Positions 32,367 to 43,727 are shown, counted from the first letter of the stretch. The stretch is DNA of 64,000 bases from Campanula takesimana (GCA_026119855.1 JAOWBW010002489.1:1-64000); one strand, 5' to 3'. The notes: generated by a model not told the origin, from the sequence alone. Translations and numbers: made by a program.

Positions 32367-35206
32367 TGTCACGACCCGAAATCTAGGCTCTATTTTATTA
32401 GTAATAAATAATTATTATGTATTTATTTGCTTATTTATTTATTTAAATTATTATTTATTTAAATATTTATGTGTGCATTTTATGTTTCATAATAATTATG
32501 CTTAGCATTTTATTTGGGTCATTTGTGCTAGTGTAGTATTGTTGGGTCTTAATTATTAGTGGGGAGCTGTTTATATTGGGTAGTGTAGGGGAGGGGCCCT
32601 AATTGTAACATTTCAAAATAATCCCCCCCTACTCCCTCTCTTCTCCCTCACTCTTCCCCCATTCCCAGCCATCTCCCTCTCTCTCTCTTCCATGGGTGAA
32701 AAAGGTAAGTTTTCTCTCTACCTTCTCTCTACATTTTCTTCATCTTCCTCTTGTAATATCTCATTTCTTAAAACATGAAACTTGTTTAGATCGTCGTTAG
32801 GATCGTAGAGGGCTAAAAATATTCGAGTTCCGGCAATTTTGAGAAAATTCAAGTAAGTTGCTTTTTCCCCATTTTTATGCTAAAATGTTCATATCATGTT
32901 TATATTATGCTTGATGTGTTATATTTGAAGTTTGGTTGAGTTTGAAGTTTATTTGGAATTTATTTGGAGTTTTGGTCAAAAAATGGTGATTTTAGGAATG
33001 TTGGGTTTGAATCTTGATCTTGGTTGATGAATGGTATTATTTGAGTCCCCGTTCTAGTTATAAGTTGTTTTGGGTTCATCTTTATGCTTGGTGGAAGGTT
33101 TATTATGTTTGATTTTGATTGTTATGTGAAATGGGTAAGAAAAATGGTAGAAACCCAGAATTTGGCCGGATTTCGTCCCTCCGGGCAAGGGGGCGCGCGC
33201 ACCATGTTTTGGGAGGCGTGCGCACCCTTTTCTGCTTCGAAAACGCAGCCTTCTGATCTAGGGAGGCGCGCGCATCCCTTTTTATGGAGGCGCGCGCATC
33301 CCTCTTTTTCCAGTTTGTCCGTTTTTCGTTCGATCTTCCGGAGGCCATAACTTTCTCATCCGGACTCCGTTTTAGGCGTGTAAACTATCGTTTCGAAGCT
33401 CTCTTCGAGTACTAAAAGATGGTATAGGGTTTTTTAGTTGAGTTATAAGTTTTATACTTCGGGATTTTATTGGGTGTTTGAGGTTAAGAGGAGTTGTATC
33501 GATCCATTGTGAACAAGTTTTGTAAATCCAATTGAGTGACTTTATTGAGTTGTTATGATCATTTTGTGATATAAGTGAGGACTTCATACCTTGAGACCCT
33601 TTAATTGAAAGTTATTTTACTGATCGGATTAATTTTAGAATAAGACTTGGTCTAGGTTTTAGGTGATATCCTATAGTACCTAGAGGGTTGTTTTGGAACA
33701 CTAAAGTGTAGGGTTTAGTCCGGTCGTGATCATGTTCTAATAAGGGTAACCTTTTGGATTCGTTTGGGGTGTTTAGAATTGGTTTGTTATGGGCGGAGGT
33801 AAAGCGTGAATTGGCGATTGGGTACTTACGGTTTGATTAACCTTAAGGTGTATTCATTCTGATTTCCTACTTTGAAATTCCAGGTGTGATGAGATGGTTG
33901 AGTTCATAGTCCTAGTATATCTTTATGAGTAAATGTTTAGGGTCATTTTGGTAAAAGTCATTGTGCCATTTGTGAGCGACCGTTTGGGTTGTGCTCTTTA
34001 TGATTTACTTGTGGGTATCATATTTAGGATGTATTTGATACGTGCCTGGTCTTAGAATCATCTTGTTTTAATGATCAATGTTGTTGTGCTCTTTATGAGA
34101 AATTCCGTTTATCGTTGTTGTGCTCTTCATGAGAAACTCTTGTTATCGTTGTTGTTAAACTCTTCATGAGTACCCGTTGCATCTTTATGGTGATTATTTG
34201 GTATGGTTCCCTACATTGGAATCCTTAGTTGTTTACCGTGTTAGTATTTTATTACTTAGCATTATTGAAAGTCCAGCTGGTTAATTGTGTATCGAGTCAG
34301 GCAATGGATAATGCTATAATGGCACGAGCCAAGTCCAGTATAGCATCGCCCATTGGTCCTTCTGTCCTCATCCAGATTGGCCTTGGTTGGGATGAGCTAG
34401 CTCCGTTGTGGGTATTCTAGCTAATCGTTTTGGAGAATGACTTTGTGGCATGGCTCCCGCCCCTTGTGGCACTTTATCATTGTTATTGGTTCCGGTACCG
34501 GGTTTCTCTTCAGCTTTTATGCTACTATGAAGATGGTTTGTTTGATTGATGGGTTGATTGGTCGCTTCTGACTGGGGATTCCTCTTCAGCTTTCATGCTA
34601 TTATGAAGATGATGAATTGTTGGTTATTGAAGCTGCGCAGTGACCTTTATTTGGTTCTTTCAGTTGGGAAACCTTGGCTAATATCCTTTGTTATGTGTTT
34701 ACTTTCCACTGTTATCTGTTGACTGTTAATTGTTACATGCTATGTGATATTTATCATTGTTTATTGCTTATTGCATTATAGCATGTCATGTAGTTGCATT
34801 AGTAACTTACTGAGATTTTATCTCACCCCGTTTATTTCCATCTTTGTTTTTCCTTAACCCCCCCAGGAGGAAAAGGATTAGGATTCGCGGATCGAGGAGG
34901 ACGTTGAGAGGATTGAGATTTTGGGGCAGGTTGTTATGGATCGGTTTACATTATTTAAATGTATAACCTTTTGGGAATAGTTTTACCATTATTGACGTCA
35001 TTAAGAATTGTATATTTTATTCTTTTGGGTATAAGCTGTGGAGCTTATGTTAGATGTACTTTGTTGATTTAAACTTGGATTTGTAAAACCTTGTGTTATC
35101 ATCTTTTGGTTCAAAATGGAATTTTTAACTTCTATATTTTAGAGTTTTGGTTTTAAGTCGACGTCCAGCTCGCGTATTCCGGACCCGCGGGTTCGGGGTC
35201 GCGACA
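32367..35206 (+). repeat. Element C 3' LTR
   Basis: Aligns with 26582-29420 from end to end, with a handful of single-base indels in homopolymers and about 30-35 substitutions. Followed by the ATAAT duplication. Confidence 0.9.
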
Positions 35207-35470
35207 ATAATTGCCATCGAGACGTATGTTAATGGCATATGATTCACTATTCCGGTGAATAAGGCAACCTCATTGGAAGGAGAAGCAAGGATCCAAGTAA
35301 TTGGCATCTCCAAACCCAGAGTCCGATAATTGTTATCAAGACGTATGTTAATAACATAGGATTCACATTTTCCGACGAATAAGGCAACCTCGTTGGAAGG
35401 AGAAGCAAGGTCCGGGTAACTGGCGTCTCTAAAATCGAAGACGGTTCGTCATCAACAATAGGACATGTTC
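35207..35470 (+). repeat. Tandem repeats in 3' region of B, right part
   Basis: Continuation of the array at 26285: ATAATTG-ATC-AGACGTATGTTAAT units at about 35207 and 35326, alternating with GGCAACCTCGTTGGAAGGAGAAGCAAGG-type spacers at about 35262 and 35381. Further on, GACGGTTCGTCATCAACAA is duplicated (35439 and 35519). Confidence 0.7.
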
Positions 35471-35818
35471 AGAATTGGAGTCAAAGAGATTGGTTCCTCA
35501 GTATGGATTGCAACTGGAGACGGTTCGTCATCAACAAAAAGGAGTATATTCAGAATTGGGTCAAGGCCATTTATTCCTCAGTATGGGTACTCTCTAAACT
35601 CTAAGCTTTACTTACCGTGAGTATTGTTTTCAAAAATGATTTTCAAAATACCTTAAACCTCAGTTTTTGCGTGTTTTCAGAGTCGAACTACGTTTGGTCT
35701 GATTTCCTTCTGAGGAATACGTAGGCATCTTTTTAGCACGACCATACCCCTAGTTCAAAATGGCGTATTTACTATCGACGACGGTACTTCATCCATAAGT
35801 ATCGTCACCGAGGGGCTC
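35471..35818 (+). other. 3' end of element B with polypurine tract
   Basis: Non-coding. The last bases (AGGGGCTC, 35811-35818) are the polypurine tract before the LTR. Confidence 0.65.
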
Positions 35819-36846
35819 TGTAGACACCCCATTTTGGACGTTCATTTATGATCACACTACTTCTGTGTCTCTCCTTTGATTTGGGTCGAAACTCATTAAG
35901 TTGGACATGTTTTATTAAGTTTCTGACTGACTCCGTTAGTCAGGGGCCAAAATGAACATTAAAACTACTGCAGAGGGCAATTAGTGAATTCTAGCACTGA
36001 GATGCCTCGTACAAGACATTGATGTCTCGTACGAGACATCCCCCATGACAGTCGGGTTTTTGGTCACTTTTCTTATTGATATTAACCCCTTTTCTTGGCA
36101 AACACTTAAGCAATCTGGGAAAACCTAATGGACGATCCTAGAGTCCAAAAATACCTCTGTGGGAATTAGGTCTTGGATTCCCATCACAACTTACCTTCTT
36201 AGCCAAAACCCTAGGTCTAAAACTCCTATAAATATAAAGGTTCTTGAACCAAAAAGAGGCTAGAATTCTCATTCACCCAAAAACCACTCCAAATCTGATC
36301 AAAGAGGTCCCCATAATCAGTCCCTCTTCCTCACCCATGAAATTCAAGACTCCACAATACCACTCAAGCCAAGTTTATTGGAGATTCAAGGCCTTTAGTC
36401 AAGGCCATCCATAGGATTCTTGAAGAACGCTTAGGTAAAACTCTTTGTTTTTCTATCTTCTCATCTCCTTCTTTGTCTTTGAAGTAGTGTGATTCCATTA
36501 AAGGATCAGCCTAGAGCCTCTCCAATCCATGGAGATGGTCTTGAAGCACATGATCCGACATCCCAAATAAATAAGAAATTATTTATTAGTTGTTTTCTCT
36601 TTTACATACATTTTGCATGATTTTGAAACAATGCTGATGATTTTTTAGCAAGACCAATCCTAGATTGGGTGAATTGGGTGCTCCTTGACCTTCCCAATTT
36701 ATAACTTAACCCCCAAATCCAGATATCTCGGTCCGTGTTCCGACAACAACATGGTGGCGACTCTCAAACAATCAAAAAGGGTAAATCGAAGGACGAAAAG
36801 GCACCTTTAAGTCAAACAAAACACACAAAAAACCCGTGCGCAAACA
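35819..36846 (+). repeat. Element B 3' LTR
   Basis: Starts TGTAGACACCCCATTTTGG, ends GTGCGCAAACA, followed by TATGG. The palindrome pair (about 36004-36038) and TATA box (about 36227-36240) match the 5' copy. Confidence 0.9.
36005..36038. promoter_or_regulatory. Palindrome pair in B 3' LTR
   Basis: CCTCGTACAAGAC (one CpG lost) and GTCTCGTACGAGAC, 20 bp apart. Confidence 0.6.
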
Positions 36847-36851
36847 TATGG

Positions 36852-38877
36852 GCAGTGTCCAAGATGCTTCATCATTCAAGGAACTAGCTGATGTATCAAG
36901 TTGGCCATCCACTTGGTTTGTTTCAGGTTGATCTATTGTAGGATGCAGGATGTGGATTATAGGTGTAGAATTGTTTAACATACTCCTGCAACTTGAATCC
37001 AAGTTGGCCAATGCGTCAGCTTCAGCATTTTCTTCCCCTGGGATTTGTTGGAAGGTAAATTCTTCAAACTGTCTAGCCAATGATTTAACATGCTGCAAAT
37101 AACTTGACATCCTAGTATGCTTAGATGTATAAGATCCATTGAAGTGGTTAACCAGCAACAAGGAATCACTATAGACATTTAGTAATTTAACATTTAAGTT
37201 TAAAGCAGTAACCAAACCCATAATGAGGGCCTCATACTCAGCCTCATTATTTGTAGCCTTGAACTCGCAAGCCACAGCTTGAGGAATCAGCTCTCTTTGG
37301 GGTGATCTCAAGACTATGCCCAAACCTGTACCCCTTGCATTTGATGCTCCATCTGTATAAAGTGTCCAGAATATAGGAGAGTTTGAGCCTTCAAGTTGTT
37401 GGACTTCGAGTTCAACTTCAGGTAGGAGGTTGGGACTGAAATCTGCCACAAAGTCAGCCAAGGCTTGTGACTTGATTGCAGTCCTTGCCTCATACTGGAT
37501 GTCATATGTACTAAGTTGCACAAACCATTTAGCCATCCTTCCAGACATCTCAGGTTTTCTCATCACGTTCCTGATAGGATAGTTAGTCCTCACAATAATA
37601 GGATGTACTTCAAAGTAATGGCGCAACTTAATAGAAGCAGTTATCAAAGCAAGAATGAGTTTCTCAAGATGGGAGTACCTGGTTTTCGCATCTAGAAGAG
37701 ACTTACTAACATAATAAACATGAAGTTGTGTACAATCTTGTTCTCTTGCTAGAACTGCGCTGACTTTATTTTCTGAAACTGAGAGATACAGGTACAAAGC
37801 TTCGCCTGCTTCTAGTTTGGACAACAATGGGGGAGTAGCCAAATAATCTTTAAGCTGGTTGAAGGCTGCTTCATGCTCTTCCGTCCACTGGAACAACTTG
37901 TTTTTTCTGAGCATGTCATAGAACAACTTGCACCTGTCTGACGACTTGGAGATAAACCTGGTTAGAGCAGCCACCTTGCCAGTTAGCATTTGAATGTCTT
38001 TGATGGTTCTTGGAGACTCCAAGTTGATTATAGCCTTGATCTGCTCTGGACTTGCTTTAATACCCCTCTTGGTTACCATGTAGCCGAGGAATTTCCCAGC
38101 CTTAACACCAAAGTTGCATTTTGAGGGATTCAGTTTCATGTTGAACGCCTCCAAGATGTCAAAAGCTTCCTTAAGATCTCGGGCATGATCTCCAATACAT
38201 TTGGATTTTACCACCATGTCATCAATATACACCTCTATTGTCTTTCCAATCTGATTTTTGAACATGATGTTCACCAGCCTCTGATAAGTTGCCCCTGCGT
38301 TCCTTAATCTGAAGGTCATCACAATAAAATAATAAATACCATCTGGAGTAATGAAGGCTGTATCTTCCTGATCAGAAGGTTCCATCTGAATTTGTTAGAA
38401 TCCTGAAGAAGCATCCATAAACTTCAAGACCTCGTGGCCAGCTGTCGCATCTACTAGGGAGTCAATGTGAGGCAAATGAAACAGATACTTGGGGCATGCC
38501 TTGTTCAAATCAGTAAAGTCCACACAAACTCGCCATTTTCCATTATTCTTTTCAAAAACTACCACGTTGGCCAACCATCTAGGATAGTCAACCTCCCTGA
38601 TCATCTTGGATTTCAGCAACCTCTCCACTTCTCCTCTAATAATCTGGTTGCGTTGATGAGCAAACTTTCTATGCTTCTGATGGATAGGCTCGGCATTTGG
38701 ATCAATGTTCAACTTGTAGATAATCACATCTTTGCTGATTCCAGTCATATCCTCATGCTTCCAAGCGAAACACTGCAACCTGCTCCTCAGGAATTTAACG
38801 ATCTCATCTTCTATGTCAGGAGGTAAATCCGCCCTAATAAGAACTTTGACATCGGGATTAGAAGGATCAAGATCCAC
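36852..38877 (-). pseudogene. Element A reverse transcriptase and RNase H
   Basis: From 38877 on the minus strand: the pre-RT segment RLQCFAWKHEDMTGI, NGKWRVCVDFTDLNKACPK (about 38550-38490), then a TAA near 38394 where CAA is expected. The frame goes on from 38385 with the NAGATYQR segment (mutated to RLRNAGATYQR), the catalytic YIDDMV (about 38230), the connection domain, and RNase H with LYTDGASNARGTG (about 37360-37320), NNEAEYEALIMGL and VYSDSLLLV. The frame runs cleanly to the B insertion at 36851 and resumes at 13148. RT active-site residues are intact. Confidence 0.88.
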
Positions 38878-39651
38878 CTCCTTAATATCAAACTCTGTAG
38901 CTTCAAGTACATCCCATGCCTTTCGCTGTAATTGCTATGCCTGCCTAGGACTGCTTGCTGCCTTCTTGGACACCTTGTAGCATTCCTTAGTTGTCTGCTG
39001 ATCTCCTGACACCTTGACTACTCCCTAAGGTGTTAGAAACTTGAGGCACTGATGGTAAGTTGAAGGTACAACTTTCACATTGTGAATCCACGGTCTTCCC
39101 AATATGATGTTGTAGGATGATTAACAATCTATAACACAGAATTTCTCCATAGAGTTAATGCCTTCAACATATACTGGAAAAGTAATTTCCCCAAAGGTGT
39201 GCTTCGTTTCCCCACTGAATCCAACCAAGACAGATGAACTCTTAGTCACATTCTCAAGCGGGATACCCATTCCTTTCAAACCATCAGTTGTCACAATTTT
39301 AACTGAACTCCCATTATCAATCAAGATGCGCCTCACCAAATAGTTTGCAACCTGTAGGCTCACGACCAAAGCATCATGATGGGGGTCCTGGATGCTGACC
39401 CTATCATCTTCATCGAAAGAGATCTCCTGACCCTTATCCTTCCTGACTGATCTTGAAGGTAAATAGGACCTGTCCTCTTTTGTATCCGCAGCACGACGCT
39501 TTGCAGCTGAATAGGTTGTTCCACAGATGTCTGAGCCGCCACTAATCATATTGACCACTCTGATTAGAGGTGGATGAGGTGGAGGATTCTCAACTTGGTT
39601 TTCCTGGTTGTCTGCACGGTCTTCAGTACGTCCACGCCTTCTGCCAAGCAA
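38878..39651 (-). pseudogene. Element A protease region
   Basis: The open part (39651-39121) has ILIDNGSSVKIV (about 39320-39285), an aspartic-protease active site with Asn in the usual Thr/Ser position, as is common in Tat elements, and a later GEITFPVYVEG. Past a TAA at 39121 the family sequence continues (NIILGRPWIHN, about 39105) with further stops near 39026 and 38938. All three stops fit single transitions from CAA, TGG or CAG. The protease would process the gag-pol polyprotein. Confidence 0.75.
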
Positions 39652-41354
39652 TTAGTTGAGAAGGCCTTTGGATAACAAGTGGCTGATCTCCTTTCTGAGT
39701 GCAATACATTTCTCAGTAGTGTGCCCAAAGTCTTTATGATAGGCGCACCACTTGGACTTGTCTTTCCAGATTGACGGCTTATCTGCCTTCTTGGGCCATC
39801 TTGCTTTCTCGCCCAGGTTGTCCATAGCATTGATTAGACCTGCAATATCAATGGAGAAACAGTAGTCATCAATTCTAGGATATGAAGAATCATCATCCTC
39901 ATCATTATCATCTACAACATGAATTCTAAAAGAGTCAGGTTTAGAGTAGGGTTTACCCCTATTAGATCTGGCATGAGATGTTTCCATCTTGCCACCAGAA
40001 TGAGAGGAATCTGTTCTGCCGTTGGGCTGTTCTGAAGTTGCATTCTTCTTGACTGCTTTATCCTGGAGCAACTTGTCTTCTTCCAACCTGATAAATTTGG
40101 AAGCTCTGGTTCTGATTTCATCCAGTCTCTTGCAAGGCGTCATGACCAGGTCATCATAGTACGGAGAGTCTTTCTTGAGTACCATCCTGAATGCTTCTAT
40201 TGCAGTTGCAGTATCCAGGTTGGAGATGTTCACTGCTTCCTTGTTGAACCTGCTCAGGTAGTCCTTCAGTAGTTCATCAGGTTGCTGGACCACCCTATAA
40301 AGATCACTCGTTAACTTCTCGAACACCCTGTTGCATGAAAACTGATTAGTAAACATGTTGATAAGTTGAGCATATGATCCAATAGAACCCAAAGGCTGGT
40401 TGATGAGCCATCTCAAGGCTGCCCCTGTAAGAGTTAAACCAAATCCCCTGTAAAAGCAAGCTTCCTTGTACTGGGGTGGAATATGAATTACATCCATCTT
40501 CTCCTGATATAGTGCAACATGCTCTGCTGGATCGGTTGTCCCATCATATTGCTTCATATGTGGTGGACTGAACTTCTTTGGTATGACCACATTGCAATGG
40601 TTGGAGTGAAGAGGGACTCATTGTAGCATGTTGGAGAAGCCTGGTTGTGTGGCATGGTCATCCCTGGCACACTCATAACGAGTTCTTTTAGCTCCTGCAT
40701 TTGTCTGCTAAGTAGGCTACCTGCATCATTGTTAGCAGCAGCAAATTGATAATTATTAAGATAATTGAAATCAAATTGAGGGTTAAGACTCCCTGCTGCA
40801 ATTGATGTCGGGGTTATAAATGTTGTTGAAGTTGGAGTAACAGTTTCAGGATTGACAATTGTGCTATTAGTCATGCTGGCTGGTGGCGTAAATCCACCAA
40901 ATCCAGATGGTCCTGCAGCATCATTTCCAAAAGCGAGTCTTCTAGGTTGGTAGGGGGAGAATGGGTCAGATGGCGCATTCGGAGCAACAAACTGGAAGAT
41001 GCTAGGGAAGCTGGTTTGCTATGCCGCCGACGTCCCACTTTGAAGAGTAGTCACCTCACGCTGCAACCTAGAGACTTGATTCATCAGCATAGTGGAAGTG
41101 TCATTCTGCAGTTGGATTTGATTCCTCATGTCACGCAGTATGGCAGTCAAGTTGGAAGCGACGTCAATAGGGATCTCTTGGTTTGCGCCAGCAGATGATC
41201 CATCTTGAATCTGAATTGGCTGTGAGACACCACCAATGCTCTGGGTTGAAGACCCCACGTTTGATGAGATTGGAACTTCCTCCACTGTTGATCTCAAACC
41301 AACTAAAGTCATAACTGAAGACATTCCGGTAGACATCTCGAATTCTTTTAACAA
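39652..41354 (-). pseudogene. Element A gag
   Basis: The N-terminal piece (41354-41019, with a MNQVSRLQREVTTLQ coiled coil), a middle piece (40874-40554) and the capsid-like piece (40590-39652: PPHMKQYDGTTDPAEHV, ALRWLINQPLGSI) are in different frames. The last piece ends with a CCHC-like CAYHKDFGHTTEKC (about 39748-39707). It occupies the correct place next to the primer site and 5' LTR. Breaks near 41018, 40875 and 40560 abolish a full product. Confidence 0.8.
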
Positions 41355-41369
41355 TTATAAGACCAAAAT

Positions 41370-41388
41370 TCCCACGGATGGCGCCAAA
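41370..41388 (-). other. Primer binding site of element A
   Basis: Minus strand TTGGCGCCATCCGTGGGAA directly inside the 5' LTR, the type common in plant Ty3/gypsy elements. Confidence 0.65.
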
Positions 41389-41389
41389 T

Positions 41390-41960
41390 TGTTTTGGTCA
41401 AATTTTGCAATCTAACTTTAAGTAACGAGATTGGGTATAATGGAATGAAATTATAAAGGATTCAAGAACAAGTAGACACGATAATTAACGAGGAAAGCCC
41501 TTGAACAACTTGTTTGCCAGCATAAAACCTCAAAGATGGAATTTTATTAGTATAGATGATGAACAATGAAACAAGTAAAAGTATAGCTCAAAAGTAATTC
41601 GCTGAGTGTGTTGTGTGTATTACATAATTTGTGTGAACTATTTATACTAGAGGGATCATGACGAACTAGCAAATAAGGCCATGATTCTCGGGAAGTTTGT
41701 TTGGCCCTATCTCTTTGCCGTTGATAAGAGTCATTATTTGACTTAGTCTTTGAGTCTAAATTGGTCACGTGTAATTGAGATCATGTCCCACTTCTTCTGT
41801 TTGTGTTCCTAAAAAATAGGATAAGAGATATGATTCAAATAAAACGTGTTAGTTAATAAATATACCTGTAAGTCTGTATGGTGACAACTTGAAGCTTCAA
41901 GATGCTGAGTCAAGTTGAGACATTCAAGATGGAAATGCAGTTAAAATTTCTACCCCAAAA
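41390..41960 (-). repeat. Element A 5' LTR
   Basis: Matches 8440-9010 over 571 bp and is followed by the GTACT duplication at 41961-41965. Confidence 0.88.
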
Positions 41961-41965
41961 GTACT

Positions 41966-42740
41966 CTATTTCATTTATACATATATCGGTTGTTTGGTCC
42001 AATCGGTAATCGCTTTGATATTGATGAGACTTTCGGTCCCATGATTAAACCCTCCATCATTCATACTTCCTTCGTGTGGCTCACTCCAAGTGTTGAGATA
42101 TCAAGCAATTCATTGTTCGCAATGCTTTTCTTAATGGCATTCTTCATGAGGAAGTGTACATGCAACAACCTCGAGGTTGACTTGAGTCGTCCTCTCCCGA
42201 TCATGTCCGCAAGCTTCATTAGACATTATATGGTCTAAAGTCTCCTCGTTCCTGGTTTCAATAATTACATTAGTGTTTTTTTCATCATGGTTTTTTTCAA
42301 ACTCCACGCCCTGATATAGCCCTCTCAGTTAACCAGGTTTGTCAATATATGCATCAACCCTGTACTACTTATCTAGTCGCCGCTAAACGCATAATTTGCT
42401 TCATCAAAGGCACTACTATCTTGGGTCTCACTTTTAATCATTCTATCACTGGTGCTTGTATCTTTGTTGGCATGAACCTTGTGTTTTAGACTACTAAGAA
42501 ACAGGCTACTATTTATCTATCAAGTAATGAAGCTGAGTATCGGGCCCTTGCTACTACCTCAGCTGAACTCAACTCATGTGGTTTTCTTAAATCTTTCACA
42601 AAATTCACCTTCCCTTCACTCTTGTCACTGTTGTGTGACAATCTCTCGGCCCTCGCTATGGCGCGTAATACAGTTTTTCATGCACGCACTCGCCATATTG
42701 AGCTTGACTATCATTTTATTCGCTATGGCGCGTAATAGGG
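41966..42740 (+). pseudogene. Relic of a copia RT and RNase H (copia-3)
   Basis: Heavily decayed copia pol on the plus strand: a DETF-P-K segment (about 42020-42050), an N-A-F-L-N/H-G-LHEEVYMQQP-like stretch (about 42110-42170), and RNase H pieces including TIYLSSNEAEYRAL (about 42505-42550) and an HIELDYHF-R-like end (about 42695-42725). The segment between RT and RNase H is mostly deleted. Many frame changes. Element A inserted at its left edge; the part left of A is not recognisable. Confidence 0.65.
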
Positions 42741-42933
42741 TTGGCAGCTAGGGTTTACCACAAAGGGGTGAGGAGGCTTTTAGGGTTTGCCGCTAAGGTT
42801 TTGGTGCAGAAGTCCTATATGGATCTTTTTTCTCTGATACCATATTGGATTATAGGAAAGGGTTAAACGAAGTCATTCACACATGGAAGAAGGGTTTGAT
42901 ATTGAATGACTCATTTTACTTGATATATTATAA
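42741..42933. other. Short unassigned stretch left of the TRIM
   Basis: No coding signal; contains duplicated GCTATGGCGCGTAATA words (42656 and 42723) that belong to the relic. Confidence 0.4.
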
Positions 42934-42938
42934 TATAT

Positions 42939-43128
42939 TGTTGGGGTGTCAACCCAAGTCTCACATCGGCAATTGAATGAAGAATTGCCTAGTATATAAA
43001 GGTGTCCACACACTCCATTAGTATGAGGCCTTTTGAGTGATGACCCAAAAAAAAATCCGTGCGGCCTGGGCCCAAAGCGGACAATATCTTACTAGTGTGG
43101 AGTGGTGGGGGTGGTCGCGGTCCCAACA
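42939..43128 (+). repeat. TRIM LTR 1
   Basis: 190 bp with a TATA-like AGTATATAAAGG (about 42988-43002), conserved in LTR 3. Confidence 0.85.
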
Positions 43129-43333
43129 ACTGGTATCAGAGCCCAGGTTGGTTGATGGGCCCGACGCAAAGTGGTCTGCGTGCAAGCTGTGTGGGATTCT
43201 CCTAAGTGAGATCTCGCGAAAAAATCCCTTGTGTCGAAAGTCTTCTCGATATTGGTGATCGGGCAGCGTGTCCCGCAGAGGGTGTTAGCGGCGGTAATGG
43301 TTTCGCTGGAGGTACTTAGTTTGAGGGGAGGTT

Positions 43334-43522
43334 TGTTAGGGTGTCAACTCAAGTCCCACATCGGAAATTGAAAGAAGAATTGCCTATTATATAAAAGTGT
43401 CCACCCATTCCATTAGTATGAGGCCTTTTAGGAGATGACCCAAAAACAAATCCGTACGCGCTGGACCCAAAGCGGACAATGTCATACTAATGTGGAGTGG
43501 TGGGATGGTCGCGGTCCCAACA
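43334..43522 (+). repeat. TRIM LTR 2
   Basis: 189 bp; starts TGTTAGGGTGTC, ends TCCCAACA, followed by a primer site. Confidence 0.85.
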
Positions 43523-43727
43523 ACTGGTATCAGAGCCCAGGTTGGTGACTGGGCCGGACGCGAAGTGGACCGCGTGCGAGATGTGTGCGATTCTCCTATG
43601 TGTGATCTCGCGAAAAAGACCCTTGTGTTGAAAGTCTTCCCGATAAAGGTGATCCGGCGGCGTGTCCCACAGATGGTGTTAGCAACGGTACAAGTTTCGC
43701 TAGAGGTACTTGAGTTGAGGAGAGGTT

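Larger units (their letters stand above)
26582..35206 (+). mobile_element. Tekay-like gag-only LTR element C (8.6 kb)
   Basis: Long LTRs of 2839 and 2840 bp (about 1-1.5% different by eye) start TGTCACGACCCG and end GGGTCGCGACA, as in Tekay-type chromoviruses. The interior of 2.9 kb has a Met-type primer site, an intact gag and a polypurine tract, but no protease, RT, RNase H or integrase. It is therefore a non-autonomous element that must borrow enzymes. ATAAT duplications show a complete insertion into element B. Confidence 0.9.
13154..36846 (+). mobile_element. Ogre/Tat-type Ty3/gypsy element B (interrupted by C)
   Basis: Two 1028-bp LTRs, TATGG duplications, a TGGTGACTCTGCTGGGGA primer site typical of Tat/Ogre elements (tRNA-Arg type), a leader of about 1.5 kb, gag, RT, RNase H and integrase on the plus strand, then two genes on the minus strand, a tandem-repeat region and a polypurine tract. 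Without C and its duplicated target it is about 15.1 kb. By eye the LTRs differ at roughly 5% of positions. The coding region has several stops and frameshifts. Confidence 0.9.
8440..41960 (-). mobile_element. Tat-type Ty3/gypsy element A (interrupted by B and C)
   Basis: Two 571-bp LTRs (8440-9010 and 41390-41960) flank minus-strand gag, protease, RT, RNase H and integrase in the Ty3/gypsy order. The 5-bp duplication GTACT is at 8435-8439 and 41961-41965. Removing B and its duplication leaves about 9.8 kb. By eye, the LTRs differ at roughly 21 positions (about 3.7%). A plus-strand gene lies between integrase and the 3' LTR. All its major genes are broken. Confidence 0.88.
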
